Numbered from the stretch's first letter, positions 1 through 9,240 are shown. The stretch: DNA of 10,215 bases from an uncultured Subdoligranulum sp. (GCA_900772715.1 CAAGRN010000249.1:1-10215); one strand, 5' to 3'. Numbers and translations are program-made. The notes: generated from the sequence alone by a model not told the origin.

Positions 1-1
1 G

Positions 2-52
2 AAGCCCCCCAAGAAACCTGACCCGCCCCCGGTATCATTCAACCGCCACTAA
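2..52 (+). CDS. 3' end of an unidentified upstream gene (partial)
   Basis: Reading from position 2 gives 16 codons and a TAA at 50-52. The tail is rich in Pro and Lys (KPPKKPDPPP) and ends in a basic stretch. The stop lies 19 nt before the atpI ATG, so this gene would be in the same operon. In many Bacillota the gene just ahead of atpI is atpZ, a small membrane protein of the ATP synthase locus, which would fit. Too little sequence is visible to identify it. Another frame is also open through this stretch, so even the reading frame is an inference from spacing. Confidence 0.35.
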   Translation, partial: KPPKKPDPPPVSFNRH

Positions 53-57
53 GGCAG

Positions 58-64
58 AAAGGAG
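58..64 (+). promoter_or_regulatory. Ribosome binding site of atpI
   Basis: AAAGGAG lies 7 nt before the ATG at 72 and fixes that start. Confidence 0.75.
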
Positions 65-71
65 CCGCCCT

Positions 72-484
72 ATGCAGAAACAACGGGAGGTTTTTCAGGA
101 AATTGCCCGTGTGGCGGCGGCGCTTGCTGTGTGTGAGGGGCTGATGCTGGTCGTGTATGCGCTGGCAGGGCAGTTTACGCTGCGCACGCTGGCGGGTGCG
201 CTGGTGGGCTTTGTGATGGCGTTGGGGAACTTCGCGGCGCTCAGCATCACGGTATCCAACGCGATGGACCGGGCAGCCCAAACCGGTGACGCCAAAAAAG
301 CCCAGATGGAGATACAAGCCGCCAGCGTGGTGCGTCCGCTGATCTTATTGGCGGTATATGTTCTTATTTTTCGCATGGATCTGTGCGAGCCGGTGCCGGC
401 AATTTTGCCGCTGCTGTTCGCCCAGCTTTCCTTAAAAATTTTGGAATTTTTCCGCAAGGACACAAAAGGCGGTGAAGCTGCAAA

Positions 485-488
<4 letters not shown>
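72..488 (+). CDS. atpI: ATP synthase subunit I (AtpI-like membrane protein)
   Basis: This 138-residue protein is predicted to have four membrane segments, at about residues 13-32, 38-62, 86-101 and 106-124, with a polar loop at 63-80 (DRAAQTGDAKKAQ) and a basic C-terminal tail. Size, topology and position directly ahead of atpB match the AtpI/UncI family, a non-essential factor linked to assembly of the c ring and, in some species, to Mg2+ supply. The identification rests mainly on context and topology, because the family is poorly conserved. The ATG at 72 has a good Shine-Dalgarno. The TGA stop (486-488) overlaps the atpB ATG (485-487) as ATGA, so the two genes are probably translationally coupled. 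Confidence 0.8.
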
Positions 489-1616
<1,128 letters not shown>

Positions 1617-1636
1617 TCGGGAAAATGAACATCACG

Positions 1637-1645
1637 AAAGGAGGG
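1637..1645 (+). promoter_or_regulatory. Ribosome binding site of atpF
   Basis: AAAGGAGGG lies 7 nt before the GTG at 1653 and supports this non-ATG start. Confidence 0.85.
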
Positions 1646-1652
1646 ACAGCAA

Positions 1653-2159
1653 GTGACAGGCTTTGAAAGCTTTGTAGGCATCAATCCGTGGACAGCGCTG
1701 TTTACCTTTTGCAATATGCTGATCACCTTTTCTGTGCTGAAACATTTTTTGTTTGAGCCGGTCAAAAAGATGATCGACGACCGCCAGAACGAGATCGACA
1801 CGATGTACGCCGATGCCGACGCGGCCAAGCAGAAAGCGGCTGCGCTGGAAAGCGAATATCAGGCGCATCTGCAGTCCATCAAGGACGAGCGCGATGCCAT
1901 GCTGCGGGAAGCGACCCGCCGCGCGCAGAAGCGTGAGGAGGAGATCGTGGGCGAGGCTAAGACCGAGGCCGCGAACATCCGCGCCGCTGCCGAGGCGGAT
2001 ATTGCGCAGGAGCGCAAAAAAGCAGTCAATGACCTCAAGAACGAGATCGGCGGTATGGCCGTTGAGATCGCCGGCAAGGTCGTTGAGCGCGAGATCAAAC
2101 AGCAGGATCATCAGGCACTCATTGACGAATTTATTCAGAATGTGGGGGATGCGTCGTGA
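1653..2159 (+). CDS. atpF: F-type ATP synthase subunit b (peripheral stalk)
   Basis: Subunit b (168 aa, GTG start) has one N-terminal membrane helix at about residues 11-33 (NPWTALFTFCNMLITFSVLK), then FEPVKKMIDDRQNEI, the conserved junction with the cytoplasmic part. The rest is a long charged Ala/Glu/Lys/Arg-rich helix (about 40-160) that dimerises as the outer stalk and holds the alpha3-beta3 head still through delta. Length and layout are normal for the family. The stop TGA (2157-2159) overlaps the atpH GTG (2156-2158), so atpH is probably translated by coupling. Confidence 0.96.
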   Translation: MTGFESFVGINPWTALFTFCNMLITFSVLKHFLFEPVKKMIDDRQNEIDTMYADADAAKQKAAALESEYQAHLQSIKDERDAMLREATRRAQKREEEIVGEAKTEAANIRAAAEADIAQERKKAVNDLKNEIGGMAVEIAGKVVEREIKQQDHQALIDEFIQNVGDAS

Positions 2160-2692
2160 CCGAAACAGCCAAACGGTACGGCGGCAGCCTGTATGAGCTT
2201 GCCAAAGAAGAACAGCTGACCGACGAGCTGCTCAGCGAGTTGGAAACCGCTGTGACCTGCTTTGGCGAAAATGCGGACTATATGCGCTTGCTCACGGCAG
2301 AAAATCTGCCCAAGAAAGAGCGCTGCGATCTGCTGGACGCGGCGTTTGAGGGTGCGCATCCGTACCTGATCCACTTTATGAAGCTGCTGTGCGAGGAAGG
2401 TCTGCTGCCGGAGCTTTTCGGCTGCGTGCAGGCGTACCGTGCGCAGTATAACGCTGACCACGGCATAATCGAGGTCACGGTGGTTTCGGCAGTGCCTTTG
2501 CAGGATGCCAGCCGCGAAAAGCTGCTGGCAAAGCTGGCGGCGCTGACCGGCAAGACCGTTACCCTGAAAGAAAAAGTCGATCCGTCCGTGCTGGGCGGTT
2601 TGCGGCTGGATATGGATGGCAAGCGCTTGGACGGCACCGTGCAGCGCCGCCTCGAAACGATGCGGGATGAGATCGCCGGCGTCGTGATGTAA
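2156..2692 (+). CDS. atpH: F-type ATP synthase subunit delta
   Basis: Delta (178 aa) links the b dimer to the top of the alpha3-beta3 head (OSCP family). The N-terminal six-helix domain covers about residues 1-105 and begins with the usual [12 protein letters not shown]. The C-terminal part carries the most conserved family stretch, [20 protein letters not shown] (141-160), followed by a helix with QRRLETM. The start is GTG within the 4-nt overlap GTGA with atpF. No Shine-Dalgarno of note precedes it, which fits translational coupling. Confidence 0.95.
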   Translation: MTETAKRYGGSLYELAKEEQLTDELLSELETAVTCFGENADYMRLLTAENLPKKERCDLLDAAFEGAHPYLIHFMKLLCEEGLLPELFGCVQAYRAQYNADHGIIEVTVVSAVPLQDASREKLLAKLAALTGKTVTLKEKVDPSVLGGLRLDMDGKRLDGTVQRRLETMRDEIAGVVM

Positions 2693-2709
2693 AGCAAATA
2701 AAAGATTGC

Positions 2710-4245
2710 GTGGTGAACCAAACAGTGCAACTGAAACCTGAACAAATTTCCCGAATCATTCGCTCGCAAATTAAATACTATCAGAACGCCATCGAGCAGA
2801 CTGAAACCGGCACTGTGACCATGGTCGGCGACGGCATTGCCCGCGCCGCCGGTCTTGACAACTGCATGGCAGGTGAGCTGGTCCAGTTTGACGGCGGCAC
2901 CTACGGTATGGCGCAGAACCTGGAAGAAAACAGCGTTTCCATCGTTCTGCTGGGCGATGATTCCGGCATCAAAGAGGGCAGCGTCGTCAAGCGCACCGGC
3001 AAGGTCGTTTCCGTGCCGGTGGGCGAGGGGATGATCGGTCGTGTTGTCAACGCGCTGGGTCAGCCCATTGACGGCAAGGGCCCCATTGAGGCCGCCGAGT
3101 ATCGTGCCATTGAATCCCCGGCACCCGGCATTCTGGATCGTCAGCCCGTCAAGCAGCCCCTGCAGACCGGCATCAAGGCGATCGACTCGATGATTCCCAT
3201 CGGTCGCGGTCAGCGTGAGCTGATCATCGGTGACCGCCAGACCGGTAAGACCGTTATCGCAACCGATACGATCCTGAACCAGAAGGGCAAGGATGTTTTG
3301 TGCATCTATGTTGCCATCGGTCAGAAGCGCTCCACGGTTGCCTCTCTGGTCGAAAATCTGGAGAAAAACGGCGCTATGGCGTACACAACTGTGGTTTGCG
3401 CCACGGCGTCCGAGCTGTCGCCGCTGCAGTATATCGCCCCTTACGCCGGCTGCGCCATGGGCGAATATTTCATGCATCAGGGCAAGCACGTCCTTATTAT
3501 TTATGACGACCTGTCCAAGCACGCCGTCGCGTACCGTGCGCTTTCTCTGCTGATCCGCCGTCCCCCGGGACGTGAAGCCTACCCCGGCGACGTTTTCTAC
3601 CTGCACAGCCGTCTGCTGGAACGCGCGGCGAAGCTCAGCGATGCCAAGGGCGGCGGCTCTCTGACCGCACTGCCCATCATCGAAACGCAGGCGGGCGACG
3701 TGGCTGCGTATATCCCGACCAACGTCATTTCCATCACCGACGGTCAGATCTTCCTGGAAACCGAGTTGTTCCACGGCGGTATCCGCCCGGCTGTCAACCC
3801 CGGTATCTCCGTTTCCCGTGTCGGCGGCAACGCCCAGATCAAGGCGATGAAAAAGGTCGCGGGTACGCTGAAACTGATCTACTCCCAGTATCGTGAGCTG
3901 CAGGGCTTCGCCCAGTTCGGCTCTGACCTGGACGCCGATACCAAGGCACGTCTTGCCCAAGGCGAGCGCATTGTGGAGGTCCTCAAGCAGGACCGCAACA
4001 GCCCCGTACCCGTCGAAAAGCAGGTGGCGATCCTGTACGCCACCATCCACGGCTATCTGAAGGATGTTGCCGTGGCGGACATTGCCGAGTACGAGCAGAC
4101 GCTGTACACCTATCTGGACGAGAACGTCACCGCAGCGGGCGTGATGGAAACCATCCGCACCACCGGCGACCTCAAGCCCGAAACCGAGGAACAGCTCAAA
4201 GCGGTTCTGGCGGATTTTACCGCAAGCTTCATCAAGAACAAATAA
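2710..4245 (+). CDS. atpA: F-type ATP synthase subunit alpha
   Basis: Alpha (511 aa) is the regulatory nucleotide-binding subunit of the head. Visible marks: the N-terminal helix that contacts delta ([15 protein letters not shown], 7-21), Walker A GDRQTGKT (174-181), [10 protein letters not shown] (205-214), Walker B region [10 protein letters not shown] (263-272), [10 protein letters not shown] (341-350), and the family signature [10 protein letters not shown] (360-369) followed by R370, the arginine finger that reaches into the beta catalytic site. Length is normal. Two GTG codons stand in tandem at 2710 and 2713, and either could start the protein. Neither has a clear Shine-Dalgarno upstream (the gap 2693-2709 is A-rich), unlike most genes of this operon. 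The next ATG (2821) would remove conserved N-terminal residues. Confidence 0.97.
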   Translation: MVNQTVQLKPEQISRIIRSQIKYYQNAIEQTETGTVTMVGDGIARAAGLDNCMAGELVQFDGGTYGMAQNLEENSVSIVLLGDDSGIKEGSVVKRTGKVVSVPVGEGMIGRVVNALGQPIDGKGPIEAAEYRAIESPAPGILDRQPVKQPLQTGIKAIDSMIPIGRGQRELIIGDRQTGKTVIATDTILNQKGKDVLCIYVAIGQKRSTVASLVENLEKNGAMAYTTVVCATASELSPLQYIAPYAGCAMGEYFMHQGKHVLIIYDDLSKHAVAYRALSLLIRRPPGREAYPGDVFYLHSRLLERAAKLSDAKGGGSLTALPIIETQAGDVAAYIPTNVISITDGQIFLETELFHGGIRPAVNPGISVSRVGGNAQIKAMKKVAGTLKLIYSQYRELQGFAQFGSDLDADTKARLAQGERIVEVLKQDRNSPVPVEKQVAILYATIHGYLKDVAVADIAEYEQTLYTYLDENVTAAGVMETIRTTGDLKPETEEQLKAVLADFTASFIKNK

Positions 4246-4251
4246 ACTGCA

Positions 4252-4257
4252 AAGGGG
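4252..4257 (+). promoter_or_regulatory. Ribosome binding site deciding the atpG start
   Basis: AAGGGGG-like sequence directly abuts a GTG at 4258, too close for initiation there, but lies about 9 nt before the in-frame GTG at 4267. The latter also gives the family-typical N-terminus MAGSMKEIKLRIKSV. Confidence 0.65.
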
Positions 4258-4266
4258 GTGCTGCCG

Positions 4267-5121
4267 GTGGCCGGTTCAATGAAGGAAATCAAGCTGCGCA
4301 TCAAAAGTGTGCAGAGTACCATGCAGATCACCAAGGCTATGGAACTGGTGGCGTCCAGCAAGCTGCGCCGCGCCAAGGAGCGCGTGGAACACAGCCGCCC
4401 GTATTTTGAAACGCTGTATACCACGCTGTTCGACATCGCCAACGCCGATTCTGAATTCAGCAGCCCGTATCTTGCCAAGCGCGAGGGACATCGGCGGCTG
4501 TATATCGTCATCGCCGGTGACCGCGGTCTGGCGGGCGGCTACAACGCCAACATCTTAAAAGCGGTGGCGGCGGACGCCGGGGACAGTGACTACTGCGTTC
4601 TGCCCATCGGCAAAAAGACCGTCGAGCATTTCGAGCGCCGGGGCGTACCTCTGCTGACCACGGCTTTTGCCGAGGCGGGCAGCCTTTCGGTGAGCGACTG
4701 CTTTGAAATTTCCCGCCTTGTCTGCACAAAATTTCTGGCAGGGGAGTTTGACGAGATCCGCTTGGCGTTCACGCAGTTTGTTTCTATGCTGACCCAGACG
4801 CCGTCGGTGCTGTCGGTACTGCCTTTTGATGCGCCGCGTCCCGAACCGGGACACGAGCATAAGAGCCTGATGCTGTACGAGCCGAGCAGCGAAGCGGTCT
4901 TTGACGCCATCATCCCGGAATATTTGGCGGGTGTCGTCTACGGCGCCCTGTGCGAGAGCGTTGCCAGTGAGCAGGGCGCCCGCCGCACGGCGATGGATGC
5001 CGCCACCAAGAACGCCGGCGAGATGATCGACCATCTGAATCTGTATTATAACCGTGCCCGCCAGGCTGCGATCACGCAGGAAATTACCGAGATCGTTGCC
5101 GGCGCGGACGCCGAAGCCTAA
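4267..5121 (+). CDS. atpG: F-type ATP synthase subunit gamma (central rotor shaft)
   Basis: Gamma (284 aa from the GTG at 4267) turns inside alpha3-beta3 and couples ring rotation to catalysis. The N-terminal shaft helix has the conserved EIKLRIKSVQSTMQITKAME (7-26) and VASSKLRRAKE (28-38). The Rossmann-like middle starts at IAGDRGLAGGYN (82-93). The C-terminal helix ends with SEQGARRTAMDAATKNA (234-250) and the family signature ITQEITEIVAGA (269-280). An upstream in-frame GTG at 4258 would add MLP but has no spacing to a Shine-Dalgarno. An in-frame ATG at 4279 would shorten the protein by four residues and is a weaker alternative. It follows atpA by 21 nt and precedes atpD by 18 nt. Confidence 0.95.
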   Translation: MAGSMKEIKLRIKSVQSTMQITKAMELVASSKLRRAKERVEHSRPYFETLYTTLFDIANADSEFSSPYLAKREGHRRLYIVIAGDRGLAGGYNANILKAVAADAGDSDYCVLPIGKKTVEHFERRGVPLLTTAFAEAGSLSVSDCFEISRLVCTKFLAGEFDEIRLAFTQFVSMLTQTPSVLSVLPFDAPRPEPGHEHKSLMLYEPSSEAVFDAIIPEYLAGVVYGALCESVASEQGARRTAMDAATKNAGEMIDHLNLYYNRARQAAITQEITEIVAGADAEA

Positions 5122-6531
<1,410 letters not shown>

Positions 6532-6534
<3 letters not shown>

Positions 6535-6539
6535 GGAGG
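6532..6539 (+). promoter_or_regulatory. Ribosome binding site of atpC, overlapping the atpD stop codon
   Basis: TAAGGAGG combines the atpD stop with a perfect Shine-Dalgarno 7 nt before the atpC ATG at 6547. Confidence 0.85.
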
Positions 6540-6546
6540 CGCGCCG

Positions 6547-6957
6547 ATGACAGCCTTTCCGTTAAAGATCCTTACGCCGGACGGTGTCGCGTATGACGGC
6601 ATGGTCACGGCTGTGTCCTGCCGCACGATCGACGGGCAGATCCAGCTGTTGGCGAACCATATCGACTACACCACCGCCTTGGGTATGGGCGAGGCGCACA
6701 TCACCCGCGAGGACGGCACCAAGCGCCGTGCCGCCTGTATGGGCGGTATGGTCAGTATGATCGACGGCGAGTGCCGTCTGCTTGCCACCACCTTTGAGTG
6801 GGCAGAGGACATCGACAAGGAGCGTGCCGAGCGCAGCAAGGCGCGTGCCGAGGCGATTTTGGCGCAAAAAGCCGACGCCCGCGAAATGGAGCTGGCACAG
6901 GCACGCCTGAAGCGCGCGTTGGTGCGCAGCAGCGTCGCCGCCCGCAAGGGACTGTAA
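6547..6957 (+). CDS. atpC: F-type ATP synthase subunit epsilon
   Basis: Epsilon (136 aa) sits at the foot of gamma on the c ring and can inhibit ATP hydrolysis. The N-terminal beta-sandwich (about 1-85) starts PLKILTPDGVAYDG and includes DGQIQLLANHIDYTTAL (29-45), the local form of the conserved turn-and-NH motif. The C-terminal helical hairpin (about 88-136) is full length and basic. IDKERA (89-94) matches the I/L-D-x-x-R-A ATP-binding motif known from Bacillus epsilon, so nucleotide-sensitive inhibition is possible. It is the last gene of the operon and is followed within 11 nt by a strong terminator. Confidence 0.95.
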   Translation: MTAFPLKILTPDGVAYDGMVTAVSCRTIDGQIQLLANHIDYTTALGMGEAHITREDGTKRRAACMGGMVSMIDGECRLLATTFEWAEDIDKERAERSKARAEAILAQKADAREMELAQARLKRALVRSSVAARKGL

Positions 6958-6967
6958 CTGAATCCGA

Positions 6968-6999
6968 AACGCCGCCCTGTGGTTGGGGCGGCGTTTTTT
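6968..6999 (+). terminator. Intrinsic terminator of the atp operon
   Basis: A perfect 10-bp stem, AACGCCGCCC (6968-6977) with GGGCGGCGTT (6986-6995), has an 8-nt loop and is followed by a run of T to 6999. Confidence 0.93.
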
Positions 7000-7015
7000 G
7001 GTGAGGCAAGCCCCC

Positions 7016-7044
7016 TTGACGGAACGCAAAATTTATGGTATAAC
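7016..7044 (+). promoter_or_regulatory. Sigma-A type promoter of the tyrS leader
   Basis: TTGACG (7016-7021) and TATAAC (7039-7044) are separated by 17 nt, each one base off consensus. A TG at 7036-7037 gives an extended -10. Transcription would start near 7051, just ahead of the T-box stem I. The site lies right after the atp terminator, so tyrS is an independent unit. Confidence 0.85.
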
Positions 7045-7050
7045 TAATCG

Positions 7051-7346
7051 TATCAAATGCTTGGATGGGAATCAGTACCCGCGGCATAAGCGCTTCAGAG
7101 AAGCCCCGGTTGGTGCAAGGGGTCGGCGCGGGCAGCGGGGAATACAGCCCGGAGCAGCAGGCTGAACGCCGTTTTTGGTCAGTAGGCTGTGCCGTGTGCG
7201 CACGTTACAGCGTTTGGGTGTCGCAGCGTATCCTTTGGCTGCCGCACCCGCGAAGGTCCGCCGCCGCGAGGGACGGGCAAACAGAGGTGGTACCGCGAAA
7301 TTTCGCCCTCTGCCAAATTTCACATTTGGCAGGGGCTTTTATTTTT
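7051..7346 (+). ncRNA. Tyrosine T-box riboswitch (tyrS leader)
   Basis: The leader senses uncharged tRNA-Tyr and controls read-through into tyrS. Stem I: AGUA of the loop-E type (7074-7077), helix CCCGC/GCGGG (7078-7082 with 7135-7139), the AGAGA motif (7097-7101), and a distal CCCC/GGGG stem (7104-7107, 7119-7122) with the typical loop GGUUGGUGCAA. The specifier loop GAAUACA (7140-7146) presents UAC, a Tyr codon, at 7143-7145. The T-box antiterminator pairs CAGAGG (7282-7287) with CCTCTG (7307-7312) and GCG (7295-7297) with CGC (7304-7306), around the bulge UGGUACC (7288-7294). UGGU would pair with an ACCA tRNA end, fitting discriminator A73 of tRNA-Tyr. Stems II and III lie in 7147-7280 but were not resolved in detail. 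Confidence 0.95.
7305..7346 (+). terminator. Regulated terminator of the T-box leader
   Basis: CTGCCAAAT (7310-7318) pairs with ATTTGGCAG (7324-7332), extended by GCCC/GGGC (7305-7308, 7333-7336) with T7309 bulged, and is followed by TTTTATTTTT. Its left arm uses the same bases (7305-7312) as the antiterminator's right arm, so the two structures exclude each other. Confidence 0.92.
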
Positions 7347-7365
7347 GCCCTTGCCGCAATAAAAC

Positions 7366-7370
7366 GGAGG
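7366..7370 (+). promoter_or_regulatory. Ribosome binding site deciding the tyrS start
   Basis: GGAGG lies 6 nt before the ATG at 7377. The frame stays open back to 7065 through the riboswitch, and this site shows where translation really begins. Confidence 0.85.
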
Positions 7371-7376
7371 TCTATT

Positions 7377-8597
7377 ATGACGATCTATGACGAACTGAAA
7401 GCCCGCGGTCTGATTGCGCAGGTCACGGACGAGGAAGAAATCAAGGAAATGATCAACAACGGCAAGGCTACCTTTTACATCGGCTTTGACTGCACTGCCG
7501 ACAGCCTGACCGCCGGTCATTTTATGGCGCTGACCCTGATGAAGCGTCTGCAGCAGGCGGGCAACCGCCCCATCGCCCTGCTGGGCGGCGGCACCACGAT
7601 GATCGGCGACCCCTCCGGGCGTACCGATATGCGCAAGATGCTGACCAAGGAGGATATCGACCACAACGCCGAGTGCTTTAAGCGCCAGATGGAGCGCTTT
7701 ATCGAGTTTGGCGAGGGTAAGGCGATGATGCTGAACAACGCCGACTGGCTGCTGAACCTGAACTACGTTGACCTGCTGCGCGAGGTGGGCGCCTGCTTCA
7801 GCGTCAACAATATGCTGCGTGCCGAGTGCTACAAGCAGCGTATGGAGAAGGGGCTGTCCTTCCTGGAATTCAACTATATGATCATGCAGAGCTACGACTT
7901 CTACCACCTGTTCCAGAATTACGGCTGCAATATGGAGTTTGGCGGCGACGACCAGTGGAGCAATATGCTGGGCGGCACCGAGCTGATCCGCCGCAAGCTG
8001 GGCAAGGACGCCTACGCCATGACCATCACGCTGCTGACCGACTCTCAGGGCAAGAAGATGGGCAAGACCGCCGGCAACGCCGTCTGGCTTGACCCCAACA
8101 AGACCAGCCCCTTTGAGTTCTACCAGTACTGGCGCAACGTCGGTGACGCCGACGTGCTGAAGTGCATCCGTATGCTGACCTTCCTGCCGCTGGAGCAGAT
8201 CGACGAGATGGACACCTGGCAGGGCGAGCAGCTGAACAAAGCCAAGGAAATCCTTGCCTACGAGCTGACCAAGATGGTTCACGGCGAGCAGGAGGCGGAA
8301 AAGGCGCAGAACACTGCCCGCACGCTGTTCAGCGGCGCTGCCGACCACGAGCATATGCCCAGCACGCAGCTGGACGCCGCCTTGGTCAAGGACGGTGCCG
8401 TGGGTCTGCTGGCAGCGATGGTGGCTGCCGGGCTGTGCGGCTCCAACCGTGAAGCCCGCCAGCTGGTGCAGCAGGGCGGCGTACTGGTGGACGGCGAGAA
8501 AATCACCGACCCCAAGGCGGTTCTGACCACCGAGAAGCTGACCGAAGGCGTTGTCATCAAAAAGGGTAAAAAGGTTTACCACAAAATTACGCTGTAA
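7377..8597 (+). CDS. tyrS: Tyrosyl-tRNA synthetase
   Basis: TyrS (406 aa) activates tyrosine with ATP and charges tRNA-Tyr in the cytoplasm. The class I catalytic domain starts with YIGFDCTADSLTAGHF (34-49). Here the HIGH motif reads TAGH (45-48), with the first His replaced by Thr. T40, which works with that His in Bacillus TyrS, is kept. GGTTMIGDPSGRTDM (71-85), QSYD (171-174), GGDDQ (189-193) and the KMSKS-equivalent KMGKT (227-231) follow. Y34, D174 and Q193 fit tyrosine recognition. The C-terminal about 65 residues form an S4 RNA-binding domain (SNREARQLVQQGGVLVDG, 356-373). Length is normal. The UAC T-box upstream confirms the amino acid specificity independently. Confidence 0.97.
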   Translation: MTIYDELKARGLIAQVTDEEEIKEMINNGKATFYIGFDCTADSLTAGHFMALTLMKRLQQAGNRPIALLGGGTTMIGDPSGRTDMRKMLTKEDIDHNAECFKRQMERFIEFGEGKAMMLNNADWLLNLNYVDLLREVGACFSVNNMLRAECYKQRMEKGLSFLEFNYMIMQSYDFYHLFQNYGCNMEFGGDDQWSNMLGGTELIRRKLGKDAYAMTITLLTDSQGKKMGKTAGNAVWLDPNKTSPFEFYQYWRNVGDADVLKCIRMLTFLPLEQIDEMDTWQGEQLNKAKEILAYELTKMVHGEQEAEKAQNTARTLFSGAADHEHMPSTQLDAALVKDGAVGLLAAMVAAGLCGSNREARQLVQQGGVLVDGEKITDPKAVLTTEKLTEGVVIKKGKKVYHKITL

Positions 8598-8603
8598 CGA
8601 ACA

Positions 8604-8631
8604 AAAGCCCGGCGCGAAAGCGCCGGGCTTT
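8604..8631 (+). terminator. Terminator after tyrS, probably bidirectional
   Basis: A perfect 12-bp stem, AAAGCCCGGCGC (8604-8615) with GCGCCGGGCTTT (8620-8631), is closed by a GAAA tetraloop. It starts 7 nt after the tyrS stop. The T-run is short on both strands. The symmetry lets it also stop - strand transcription arriving from the GNAT gene. Confidence 0.88.
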
Positions 8632-8632
8632 G

Positions 8633-8667
8633 CTGTTTGCAGGCAAGGAAATTTAAAAAACGGAAGG
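8633..8667 (+). repeat. 35-bp direct repeat, copy 1
   Basis: The sequence at 8633-8667, with core GCAGGCAAGGAAATTT, recurs without a mismatch at 9204-9238. On the - strand it begins 2 nt after the GNAT stop codon. It is AT-rich in the middle (AAATTTAAAAAA) and has no strong internal hairpin. Confidence 0.95.
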
Positions 8668-8669
8668 TG

Positions 8670-9071
8670 TCAGGCTCTCATAAAACCACAACATCCCATC
8701 TCCGAAAAATTCAAGAATCCGAGTGACTTATAAAAGGCTACGGTTTTGTCGGTGTTATCGGTTACAAGTTGAAGCTGTCTGACATCCGAGTACCTATCAA
8801 GAACAGCTTTAAGAAGGGCAGTTCCGATTCCTTGCCGTTGATATTTTGGATACACCAGAATATCCTGAACAAGGATAATGGTGAACTTGTCGCCTACAAC
8901 TCTGGCAATGCCGAGAAGTTCATCGTTTTCGTATGCTGCTAATACAAGTAAAGAGTTTTTATATCCTTGCTCCAGAGCGGGCATATTCTCGGTATATGCA
9001 GTCCAGCCAACTTGCGTATAGAGGTCTAGGATTTCGTTTGACTTGAATTCTGTATATTCTTTTATTTCCAT
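8670..9071 (-). CDS. GNAT-family N-acetyltransferase
   Basis: A 133-residue acetyltransferase that would move an acetyl group from acetyl-CoA to an unknown amine. The GNAT fold is readable: N-terminal helix region with LYTQVGWTAYTE (17-28), strands LLVLAAYENDELLGIARVVG (41-60), QDILVYPKYQRQGIGTALLK (69-88) with the acetyl-CoA loop RQGIG (79-83), and the C-terminal NTDKTVAFYKSLGF (106-119). The ATG at 9071 has GGAGGG (plus-strand 9076-9081) 4 nt upstream. A longer reading from 9125 adds 18 unlike residues and lacks a site. Base composition is lower in GC than the atp genes by eye. The gene is enclosed by two 35-bp direct repeats and converges on tyrS, which suggests acquisition. The substrate cannot be named. 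Confidence 0.92.
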   Translation of the reverse strand: MEIKEYTEFKSNEILDLYTQVGWTAYTENMPALEQGYKNSLLVLAAYENDELLGIARVVGDKFTIILVQDILVYPKYQRQGIGTALLKAVLDRYSDVRQLQLVTDNTDKTVAFYKSLGFLNFSEMGCCGFMRA

Positions 9072-9073
9072 TT

Positions 9074-9090
9074 TGCCCTCCTTTTGGGCA
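9074..9090 (-). promoter_or_regulatory. Hairpin presenting the GNAT ribosome binding site in its loop
   Basis: On the - strand TGCCC and GGGCA pair around the loop AAAAGGA just before the ATG. The Shine-Dalgarno AAAGGAGGG spans loop and right arm. A second inverted repeat, GGATGG/CCATCC (9100-9105, 9114-9119), lies further upstream. The structures are visible; a regulatory role is only a guess. Confidence 0.35.
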
Positions 9091-9144
9091 GTAATGTAGG
9101 GATGGAGCTTGACCCATCCGCACATCTGGCCGCGCGCAGCGCAT

Positions 9145-9172
9145 AAAATCGCGCCGAATGGCGCGCGGTTTT
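9145..9172 (-). terminator. GC hairpin between A and T runs, terminator-like in both directions
   Basis: CGCGCC (9150-9155) pairs with GGCGCG (9160-9165) around GAAT, with AAAA at 9145-9148 and TTTT at 9169-9172. Read on the - strand it would end transcription coming from the ABC ATPase and DUF6199-like remnant before the GNAT gene. A competing 8-bp stem, CCGCGCGC (9130-9137) with GCGCGCGG (9161-9168), uses the same right arm. Confidence 0.55.
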
Positions 9173-9203
9173 CTCGTTACGTCGTGCTTTTGGCAAGGCA
9201 GCA

Positions 9204-9238
9204 CTGTTTGCAGGCAAGGAAATTTAAAAAACGGAAGG
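9204..9238 (+). repeat. 35-bp direct repeat, copy 2
   Basis: Identical to 8633-8667 over all 35 bases, offset 571 bp. Bases just outside differ on both sides. On the - strand it begins 2 nt after the stop codon of the truncated membrane-protein remnant, the same spacing as copy 1 shows to the GNAT stop. Confidence 0.95.
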
Positions 9239-9240
9239 CG

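Noticed and set aside
1..71. Promoter for the atp operon ahead of atpI
   Set aside because: No -35/-10 pair can be supported here. The operon promoter probably lies upstream of the window.
6538..6545. Palindrome GGCGCGCC between atpD and atpC
   Set aside because: Short GC palindrome overlapping the Shine-Dalgarno region, expected by chance in GC-rich DNA.
7065..7376. In-frame 104-codon N-terminal extension of TyrS
   Set aside because: It runs through the T-box riboswitch. The ATG at 7377 has a good Shine-Dalgarno and gives a family-length protein.
7320..8582. 420-codon - strand frame opposite tyrS
   Set aside because: Shadow of tyrS; no Shine-Dalgarno or family motif.
8551..8733. 60-codon + strand frame behind tyrS
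   Set aside because: It spans the tyrS end, the terminator and the repeat, and has no start site or protein character.
8633..9238. CRISPR array or integron attC array
   Set aside because: Only two repeat copies with a 536-bp gene-bearing spacer. The 35-mer lacks the paired inverted core sites of an attC.
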